Source: Dryomyza anilis (lineage: Eukaryota > Arthropoda > Insecta > Diptera > Dryomyzidae). Taken from it: DNA of 64,000 nt. A program made the translations under genes and the position numbers. Below, piece after piece: positions 55,652 through 64,000 of the stretch; the first letter of the stretch is position 1, and every line of letters begins with the position of its first letter. Location of the stretch: NCBI GenBank assembly GCA_951804985.1, contig OX638133.1, forward strand, positions 34,807,963 through 34,871,962. The letters run 5' to 3'. The notes under the pieces are model-generated. The model searched no databases. It was not told the origin of the DNA and saw only the letters and a list, made by a program, of their open reading frames with translations.

Positions 55652-55806
55652 ATACGTTATAATAATTGACAAATATACCAAAATAACAGAAAAAATTGAA
55701 AAAAAATAAATTTTGCTAATTTTTAAATCACTTCAAACTTTAATATTTGATTTCCCAATATTTTTTTAAAATGCACATTCGCCCCTTTGGCATGACAGTG
55801 ACGATA

Positions 55807-57334
55807 TATCATGAAATATTTAAAAAAAAATGTTTTTTTCATGTTTAAATGTATTAAATATATTTTAATAATATATCGTAGTGTGACAGATTTATCGCAG
55901 TTGACCCACAAAATTGCAACGGCTTACTGAACATCGAATCCTTTGGGAAATCTTAGAAATGTCCAACACAACTTTGAAGGTTTTCCAAAATCTAGATCAT
56001 GTTCTTATTACTGTGTGCTGCTGTTGTGCCAAACGATATGCTGTATGTCAGACTAACTGTCTGTCTGTCTGTCGTGCGATAATAAAAGCAGTCAACATAA
56101 ACACACACAGTGTTTTGGTGTTTTGTGCCCAAAGAGCGCTGCCTCGATGCACAAAAGAATGGCTAAACAAATAGACAAGCAAAATATATGGCAGACAGGC
56201 AGACACTTGACAGACGTTGTGCTGATACAGAATGCATGCAAATACAGACAGAAAAAATACATAGCAGCTACACATACGGCAGACACAGACAGAGACAGAG
56301 ACAGAACAGAGGCAGCGACAGCGACATAAACACAATGCAATTTAAAAATATAAGAAACTGTTTGAAAAGTTACTTGTAAATAATGAATAACGTATGCACG
56401 ACTTCATTTTGAGTAACGCTTTATTGTTGAATTGTTGTTGCACTTATGCTGAGCAATTTGATGGTGGCAACAACAGCAGCAACAACACCGAACAACAATG
56501 CGCTTCATTCATTCACAACAGTTGACATCGCCACCGCATTCACATAGATTTCCGTTGGGACTCTGCGGGGACTGCCCGGGGAATGCGGGACAGTGAAATT
56601 CGGTCGATTGGTCGGGTCGGTCTTTATGTTGGCTAAACTTGGCAAAAGAATGTATGAAAATATGCAACGACATAAACTGCACTTGGCTGATAAATGTTTT
56701 CTGTAAAAATGCATGAAAATATTTGCATTCAAACTTCAGAAAAAGTTGAAGATATGGATCTGAAAGCGGTTTTAATCCCATGGTTTATACTTTATAGGGA
56801 TTTAAGAGATTTTAAAGTTAAACTTTTTATATTGGGATAAGGAACTTAATACCACAATGTAGGAAATTAAACATCAATATTGAAATGAAATTCGATATAT
56901 TAATTGATTTTACTCAGTTGATATAATTTAATTTGAAGCTTTGGGACGTCAACGATATATAACACTACACTTATAAGAAAATTCCATAAAATCGCAGAAA
57001 AATTGATCAATAGAACAGTTTTAATTTAATAGTATAGAAATTATAAATATTTTCATGTAATCGCCCTAAGACAAAATAAGTTTGGAAGATATCGGGCTTC
57101 AAAAGTTTGTTATTTTTTAATTTGATTCGATATTATATCTAATATTTCACGTTGGTTGTATTAAAACTATATTTTTTGGAATCCTGATAAGATCCGTTGT
57201 TGTATTTTAACTTTTAAGTCAGTAAAACAATACGGTGTCAAAACAAATGGATTCTATCAAACTGAATCAATTGTTTCCTTATTTAAAGTTTTTCTGTAAG
57301 CCTCAATATATCGCGTTAATGACTTTTTGGTTCT
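55807..57334. other. Spacer; unique and simple sequence
   Basis: 56030-56340 has CTGT and CAGACA runs. 56400-56660 is less AT-rich with CAACAGCAGCAAC. 56965-57060 is a diverged half-copy of the MITE at 35110-35313 ('TTGATCAATAGAACAGTTTT', 'AATTTAATAGTATA'). Short minus-strand frames at 56505-56781 are unrecognised. Confidence 0.4.
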
Positions 57335-57765
57335 TTGAAAAAAATGATCTTGAAAAATGTTTGGGGAAATTCAAAATAATGCATTAAATGGAATTTCATA
57401 TAACGCGGTTTCAAAAAAGTCGACGATGAATTTCAAAAATTTCAGGCTCCACGCTAAACCAATCTCTTTGATGACTATTACGGATTTTTCAAACAATGTC
57501 CTTGACAAATTTTGCAGGCAATTCAAAATAAAGAATTCTATGAAATCTGGTGGGTTTCAAAAAATTCAGGCTTTTCTAAGAGGCTGAACCAATCTCCTTG
57601 ATGCCCCTTTAGATTTTTCAAAAAATTGTCCTTCAAAAATGTTGAGGAAATTCAAAGAAATTTTCTAAAATGCGGAATCAAATAAGTCGGTAATGAAACG
57701 GTGGATTTCAAAAATTCCAGGCTGTTTTAAAAGCCTAAACAAATCTCTGACAACATATCAGGAGG
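57335..57765 (+). repeat. Diverged tandem repeat, ~3 units of ~135 bp
   Basis: Each unit has 'TTTTTCAAA.AATGTCCTT' / 'GGGGAAATTCAAA' / 'GGTTTCAAAAAATTCAGGCT' / 'AAACCAATCTC.TTGATG', seen near 57345-57475, 57485-57600 and 57610-57750. Confidence 0.6.
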
Positions 57766-57772
57766 ATTAGGG

Positions 57773-58193
57773 TTCCCTAGTAGAAATTTGCCCGATGCGC
57801 CATCGGGAAATGATGGTTTTCGTTGGGTAAGCCCTATTAGAGAAAATATGATAATTGCCTTTGCATGCTTACCATATAAGGGTTTACATTATCTAAATAG
57901 TCAATGTTCCCGATCATAGCTATATTATTTGTTCCTCATAACGAAATTAGCATCAGACAATGATCGAAATTTAATGAGAGAAACCCTATTATGTTCGGGC
58001 TCTGACAAGGCAATTGTCGGGTAAATAATAAAATGGGGAATTGCCCGATCAGTACATGATCATGGCCTGAGGTCAATACATGATCAGGACACTGCGTTAC
58101 AAGGACATTATGGGCCTCGTCATATCCCTATCATCTCAAATAATGACATGATCACTTCATGAACATGGCCCTACCAAAATTTCTAATAGGGTT
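57773..58193. mobile_element. MITE V with 'CCCTAKTAGAAATTT' ends
   Basis: Left CCCTAGTAGAAATTTGCCCG, right AAATTTCTAATAGGG. Interior with recurring 'CCCGATCA' and 'ATGATCA' palindromes. Related fragments at about 8895-8935 and 61060-61130. Confidence 0.6.
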
Positions 58194-58929
58194 AATGATT
58201 TTTTTGAATTTTTGAAAAAATTACTTTTAAAAATTTTGAAGAATTTTCAAACTCTACTCTTAGTAGGTGACGAGTTTTAGCATTTTTGAAATTTTTACAT
58301 GGAAAAAGCCACACCCATTTGTTCAATCCTGTCCACATTCTATATGACAAATATAATTTTAAATATGATCCTTTGTTTAGATTTTTAAACTCTGCACTCA
58401 GTGCATTTAGCATTTTTAAAGTTTTGGTGATACGGGAGGTGCCATGCAGGCCTGTGCGCACTGGGTCGTTTTGGGGATTCAAACCCCCCTCTTCCCCAAG
58501 GAGTATTAAAAAAAATATTTAATTAAATTAAAGCCTAAAAATGTATATGACTAAATAATAATTTTATAATATCACACGCTCAACAATATTTTCTAAAGAC
58601 AAAAAACAAAGAAAGAAGAATATAATCGTATTTCCCAGTTTTCTGGATCAATTCGTAAATGGGGTCTATTTGCATTTGAAATACAAGTGCATAACAAATT
58701 TTTACTTGAACATTTGAAAAAAGTTGGCTGAGACATCATTGAGTATAAATATGAAAATGGTTGTACGATATTAATTCGTTTACAGATTTTATTTGTATAT
58801 TAATAAATTTGAATTGAGTTTTAATATATCTCATAGTAACGTTTCAAAAGGGAATAAAACCTTTAAATGATATTGGAAAAGCGCATTTTTTTCCATACTC
58901 AGAAATTATTTTTACATTTTCTTTTATCG
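58194..58929. other. Spacer
   Basis: 58635-58720 is the small repeat shared with 14195-14280. 58440-58500 contains 'GGATTCAAACCCCCC', a weak B-box-like match on the minus strand without an A box. Nothing else. Confidence 0.35.
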
Positions 58930-59241
58930 TAGCCGTGGTAGTTCGTGGTTAGTGCGTTGGACTGCGAGCCGAAAGTTTCCCGGTTCAAGCCTGGACTGGG
59001 GCTAACAACAACTTTTCATAGAAACATTTTTCTATACCGAGCTACCTCTCGTCAGAAAATGGCAAACCTCCGAGAGTAAAAACATTTCCTATGAAAAGCT
59101 CTCACCCGCCGTTCGGATTCGGCAATAAACTGTAGGTCCCACCACTTTGAGTACAAATATAATACGCACAGCTCAAAATGGTGAGAGAGCTCGGCCGAAG
59201 TTCTATACAGGACTGTAGCGCCAAACTATTATTATTATTAT
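58930..59241 (+). mobile_element. tRNA-derived SINE, copy 4
   Basis: 'TAGCCGTGGTAG' then 'TTCGTGGTTAGTGCGTTGG' (A box with a 2-bp loss), B box GGTTCAAGCC, full body and (ATT)n tail. TCTTTTAT at 58920-58927 and 59243-59250 is a likely target duplication. Confidence 0.85.
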
Positions 59242-60279
59242 ATCTTTTATTTATAACTTTAAAAGTTAACACGGTAAAAAGAATATATCACAAATGAAGA
59301 ACGGTACTCCGTAGTTTTTGTAAATAGTTAAAGAATTATATTTCTGAATGAGTTAGGACGAATTTCCGTATTTTAGTCTTCCAGTTCACCATCAGCCATT
59401 GGACACCATTTCTTCTAACATTTTTGATAACACTAATCCAACTATCGCTTATTTTATTTCTGTTTAACAATATTTCAATATTTTTCGAACAATGGATTTT
59501 ATATAAACCACAAATTTTAAATCTGTGCAGTTTGGAGGGTTACATTTTTTGAACAAATTATGTAATATTGTGCTATACGGATTTCGGCAGTCCCTCGCTC
59601 ATTTATTTGGATCTTTACACCATTTCTTCGATTTTATTTGGAACTTTAAATGATCTCAATTTAAAAATGTGAAATATATTAAATTTGTTCGACACATATC
59701 TTATTGATTTTTGTGCTTAGAACTAACTCTTTACTTTTGCCGCAAATTTATGATTCATAAATCCTGATTTTCGAAAGCGTTTACGATTTAAGAAGATGGT
59801 CTCTTAAAGCCGAATTGTAATATTTCCAGCAGTTTCCCTGCAATAATTGCATGCAATGCAGAACGGTTAGCTTATCAAAATGGCCAACATTTATTTTCCA
59901 ACTTTTTAATTTTTTTTTGTTGACATGATCGATTACTTATAAATGAAATCTTGTTAATTGTTTTACTTTTCATAAATCAGAGACTTTTTTAATTTTATAA
60001 ATATAAAATATTTGTAAATATATTTTCTTTTACACCCTTTATGTGCCGCAAATATTTTTTTTTATTATGAAAATATGATGACAATTTTCATAAATAATAA
60101 AACGTCAAAAATCTTATTTTAGTTTTAAAGTCGAGTTTCACCAGTACTTTTTTATATATATCCTTTTGAAATAAACTTCGTTTCGAGATGAGCACTCTAA
60201 AATCAAAATTTTGGCTTCACTCTTGCTTAAGTTATGTTCAATTCATTAACACGACTTTTTCTATATTTATACATATTTT
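59242..60279. other. AT-rich spacer
   Basis: No feature recognised. Confidence 0.4.
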
Positions 60280-60968
60280 TATACCCTAAACTAAGAGTGA
60301 AAGGGTATATTCAGTTTGGTACGCCGTTTGTTACACCCTGAAAAAAGCATCTCCGGTATTGTAAAGTATATATATTCTTGATCAGCATGACCTCCTGAGT
60401 TGATTTAGCGATGTCCGTCTGTCTGTCTGTCCGTCTGTCCGTCTGTCCGTCTGTCCGTCTGTCCGTCTGTCCTTCTGTCCTTCTGTCTGTCTGTTGAAAT
60501 CACGATTACAGAAAATAATGAGCTAGAGAAATGAAACTTTAGATTTGGATTACTTATATATCTAAGCTGTCTGAACAAGAAAATTGGCATGATCGGTCTA
60601 TTGTGACCTGAGAACCGACCACTTATGTTCAAATACCTCATATAAAATTTACATCTACAAATCAATTTTACTGTATACGTGCTTAGGTAAACTTTTTTTG
60701 GTCAAATATATATTGACATTATGCTGAAATACATGAAAATAATGTTTTCCCACGAAACGACTTGTGGTTCCAAAAAAAAAAATCGAAATTCGGTACATCT
60801 ACCCATTTGTAAATATGAGTATCAAATGAAAGAAAATTCTTCAGGGATGGAAAGTTTGTAGTTATTTTCAGGATTCGTATGCCCTGATGACCTATATACT
60901 ACTTTGAATGGTTACCACACATATGTGTAGGGAATTTATAGTCGGCTTAGACCGACTATAAATACCCT
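60280..60968 (+). mobile_element. DINE-1/INE-1-like family B, copy B1
   Basis: Full-length forward copy: TATACCCTAAACTAAGAGTG ... GGGTATA, 'GGTACGCCGTTTGTTACACC', 'CTTGATCAGCATGACCTCC', a long (GTCYGTCT)n core at 60413-60493, 'CACATATGTGTAGGGAATTT' and 'GTCGGCTTAGACCGACTATA' at the 3' end, where GTCGG...CCGAC can form a hairpin. Confidence 0.8.
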
Positions 60969-62867
60969 AACAAGGTTTTAAAAATTGGCCCAACCGGGAC
61001 CTAATAAGTCTTCAAAAGTTCCTGAAGGGAATGGTACACCCGATGTCTTACCTAGTTTAGGCCTCGTCAAATACTGATTTTCTGAAATAATGACATATTT
61101 TGATGAGTATGGCCAAACAGAAATATACCTCCCCTACCTGCCTGAGTGCCAGCCCACTTTTTTCAATCCCGCTCACATTTGACAAAAAGATAAACAACAT
61201 TATATATATTACTGGAACAAATTCCATGACTGTAACATTACTAATTACACAGATAAAGTGAATTAAAAGTTTAGTTTTGCCACGCCTATTTTTGTAACTT
61301 AGGAAGAAAATTCAAAAAAATATATATTAGTGTGCGCCTACTTCTGAAGATGAACACCTTGTCCAAATTACATGTTTAGAATTAAAAGCCAATTTTAAAA
61401 TTAATATCGGTTTTTTGGCATTTTTTTCTATATGAAAAATGTCGATTATTATTTTTATCCACTTCTGGTCTTAATTTATGTTGCCTAACTTTTAAAACTT
61501 TGAAATTTATTTAAAATACATAACTTTTGTCTAATAGTCATTCGTTTCGATATACAGAAAGAGGCAGTTAAAGTTGAATTTAAATAGGCGAAACATTCAA
61601 ATATATAATTTATATAAAAATCCATATATCACATGGAGCACTAATACTAATTTATATGGTATTTTTTTTCGAATCTTGAGTCAACAATACCATATATCCA
61701 AGTTCAGTGCAATTCTAAACAATCCGAATACATTTTTTAAAGTTACCATGGACTTTCTTTATTAAACACTACAAAATAATATAAAAATTAACAAATTAAC
61801 AAATTTTGAATTTATGTAAAAATAATTCATCGTACCCATAAAGTAATCTAAGACCCTTCTGACCAACTTATAGGGTATATTTTCCAAATACAAGTAAAAA
61901 AAAATAGAATTTTTTAAATTTCTCAAAAAAAAATCTTCTTGAATTACATTTCAAAATAGAAAAAAAAAAAAATAAAAATGTACCCTACTGTACCGCTTCC
62001 CCTTATTGACAGCATTCTTCGATTCGCGCCTGGCTCGACCTGCTTAAAATGAAACCCAAGTCATTAACAATTTGATTACTGCCGCTGCATTCCGAGAGAA
62101 TTCAGCATTTTGCTCTTACGCAATTTGCCAGCTTGTAAGCCGCAAAGTATGCAACGTCATTTTAAAATGCTGCCGCATCCTGTGTCATTATTGAAGCGTA
62201 ATATGAACCCATGTCAAGCACATCCATCATCGGCAACACAATTCACTGGAACAGCAGCGTGTCTTGGTGGTTGCCAGTTGCGCTAGCTGCCCAACTGGCA
62301 GTCAGTCAACCTGCTGCCTCGCTGGCCATCGAAAGTGACAGTTCGACTTTATTGCACGCAGGCACACGCGAAGTGAGTGACGGTGGGGTGTAGGAAATGG
62401 TTTGACAGGATGTTGTTGTATTTTCAAACAACACCAGCGACACCACAGTTCGTGCAATTATTAAGGATTGCGTTTAAAATTGAAAGTAATTTTTCATTGC
62501 GCCTGGCATGCGGCAGCGCATTTCTTCATTATGAAAATCGCAAAAGCACACGACGAGCCAGAGCTGCGAAAAAATAAAACTCATAAAATGAGTGTGCTGA
62601 AAAATCTGCGGAAGGAAGCAATTTGTCAGACATAAATTAGTAAAGGTTGGCAACAGACATTTTTCATTTTATTTTTTCCTTCACTCGGTAGTAACGTCAA
62701 AAGTGGGACATTTAAATGATGCATTGCGCGAAATGTGTGGCATTTGGTGACCGTAACGATAAAAGAACAGACATAACTTAGTATTGAAATATAAATCATA
62801 TATTACAAAGTTAGAAAAAAAAAATATATTTAACCCGATTTTTTTTATTATGTTGTTTAATGGTAGA
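60969..62867. other. Spacer; fragment of MITE V and a unique GC-richer block
   Basis: 61060-61130 ('GGCCTCGTCAAATA', 'AATAATGACATATTTTGATG') is related to the right half of MITE V. 62000-62640 is non-repetitive and less AT-rich with short frames (62211-62393, 62377-62577) that I do not recognise. Confidence 0.35.
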
Positions 62868-63190
62868 ATCGTCACTGTCATTCCAAAGGGCGAATGTGAA
62901 ATTTTTGACATTTGAGTTTTTTTTTACATTTTTTAATGTAGTTTTTTTTTATCAAGTATACTGTTGCAAAATCGTGGTGGATATTTCTTGCTAAAAACGT
63001 AAAAACCAGAAAGACGAATATAGTCAGTCAAGTCAAAAGGGCGAATCTTTTGGTTTTTAAGTCATAACTTTTTATGGGAACAAAATAAAATAGTGATGTA
63101 AAGGCATTAATTATTTATTTTTAAAGCACCTATCAATAAATTGGCATCGATTTTTAAAAATATTTGACCCAAAATTTTCATCGCAAATCG
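62868..63190 (+). mobile_element. Foldback element family P, decayed partial copy P4
   Basis: Left end ATCGTCACTGTCATTCCAAA and 'GGGCGAATGTGAAATTTTTG', continuing to 'AAAGCACCTATCAATAAATT', then losing similarity. No right end. Confidence 0.65.
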
Positions 63191-63474
63191 ATATGACTTT
63201 GCTAATTTTGTTTTTTTTTTTTTGCGTATTATTTTTATGAAGAATTATTATGACAAGGTATATTTTAAAAAATAAATAATTTAGAAAAAAGTTATTAGTT
63301 CTTATAGTTAGTTAGTTGGGACTATGCTTTGGATTATCATAAATCATTTTTTGTTTACCATTATATTTTAAATGCTAAACAATTAATTAAAGAACTGTTT
63401 AAAAAAATAAATATTTTCGGAGTTTAGATCCAATTATCTGAAAAACATATTGGAATATTAACATTCATTAGTAA

Positions 63475-64000
63475 TAGAGATGGGCATGTGAGCGTGATTC
63501 AGCGTGATTCACATGTATCACGCGTGATCACGCGTATTTTTATTGAATACTAATTTTGCTCACGTGATTGTGAGTGAGTGTGAGTAGACCAAAAAAGACC
63601 GTGAGTGAGTGTGCGTGAGTACATTTTTTTTTCGTGAGTGAGTGTGAGTGAGTCGAATATTTCATAAAATAAAAAAATATCACTTTTAATTTTTTTGCGA
63701 TTTTTCTATTTTTTTTTTTGCTGAACTACAGAACAGAAGTTGAGCCATGCCTTGAACTCAGAAGTCTTTGGGAAGGCGGCTACCCACTATTCAGAACTAT
63801 AATAAATCAAACCCTTGATAACCGACCGTCAAATACCCACCCCTTCTTCAACTCAGAATAAGTTACAAGGTTCAGTCAACAATTGATCTAACCCCCTACA
63901 AACCGGCCGTACTTAGTATGGGCTATTCAATTTTTGTGGGGTCATGTCAATAGTTTTTGCTTGGTTTTATGCGACCGTTGATGAAAATGGACATAGAACG
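63475..64000 (+). mobile_element. Left end of a hAT-like element, runs off the window or truncated
   Basis: Starts TAGAGATGGGCATGTGAGCG, the same 11-bp start as the right TIR of 51762-52816. Subterminal CACGCGTGATCACGCG palindromes and GTGAGTGAGTG repeats (63555-63655) follow. No right end within the window. A weak tRNA-like string near 63745-63800 was not convincing. Confidence 0.5.

Larger units (their letters stand above)
54671..55806 (+). mobile_element. Foldback element family P, copy P3
   Basis: Both ends present: ATCGTCACTCTCATGCCAAA (54671) and CCTTTGGCATGACAGTGACG (to about 55803). Same order and palindromes as P1, with 'AAAATGTTTGGCAAAATATT' arms. Interrupted near its right end by a LINE tail (55420-55651), which also replaced ~95 bp of P sequence. 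Confidence 0.8.

Noticed and set aside
63745..63800. tRNA- or rRNA-like string near the window end ('AAGTCTTTGGGAAGGCGGCT')
   Set aside because: Only a weak B-box-like match on the minus strand and no consistent fold; not enough to call an RNA gene.

Overview
The window looks like AT-rich nuclear DNA of a higher fly (Diptera, Brachycera). Three things point there. The short introns (66-68 bp) of the one clear gene are typical of flies. There are many dispersed elements built like the DINE-1/INE-1 (Helentron-related) elements of Drosophila: a TATACCC...GGGTATA start, a 'CTTGATCAGCATCA' block, a (GTCY)n core and blocks with 'CGCCCAC'. The overall texture is long AT-rich spacer full of small transposons. 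I cannot name the species. No bacterial operon, CRISPR array or viral genome is visible.

Only one gene is convincing. It is a three-exon gene on the minus strand at 41998-42777 encoding an ATP synthase subunit d-like protein. Other protein-coding traces are a broken piggyBac transposase (18896-20372), the last ~48 codons of a 5'-truncated LINE reverse transcriptase ORF (55505-55651, minus), and two weak open frames (25070-25474 and 37613-37846) that may or may not be exons.

Most of the window is repeats, often nested. From left to right: a non-autonomous hAT-like element (769-1836); a small MITE (1877-2073); an element split by a palindrome (2163-2720); DINE-like A1 (4051-4820); a TIR element carrying a ~59-bp minisatellite (6630-8100); a 2.9-kb array of a perfect 8-bp repeat (10052-12979); a MITE containing a foldback element (15422-16660); a tRNA-derived SINE (16911-17220); the DINE/piggyBac cluster (18430-20496); a foldback element split by a Helitron (23071-24660); a DINE copy with a nested SINE piece (26018-26668); a MITE with a nested DINE copy (26738-28416); a TA-flanked MITE (28765-29443); a second split element (33766-34866); Helitrons (36165-36959 and 38544-39344); a DINE cluster (39782-41273); the gene; a foldback with tRNA-like heads (44610-45765); SINE and DINE copies (45948-47080); SINE (48072-48373); Helitron (48894-49762); a hAT-like element (51762-52816); a foldback with a LINE insertion (54671-55806); tandem repeats and a MITE (57335-58193); SINE (58930-59241); DINE (60280-60968); and fragments to the end.

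Several stretches (about 9.56-10.0, 13.0-13.6, 17.4-18.1, 21.5-22.5, 50.4-51.5 and 62.0-62.6 kb) are less AT-rich, non-repetitive and not obviously coding. They could be conserved non-coding or intronic DNA, but that is inference. I found no undescribed biochemical system. The more unusual things are structural: the very homogeneous 8-bp satellite, a Helitron family with two consecutive internal ~15-bp minisatellites, foldback elements with nested palindromes, and several filled-site/empty-site pairs that date insertions against each other.
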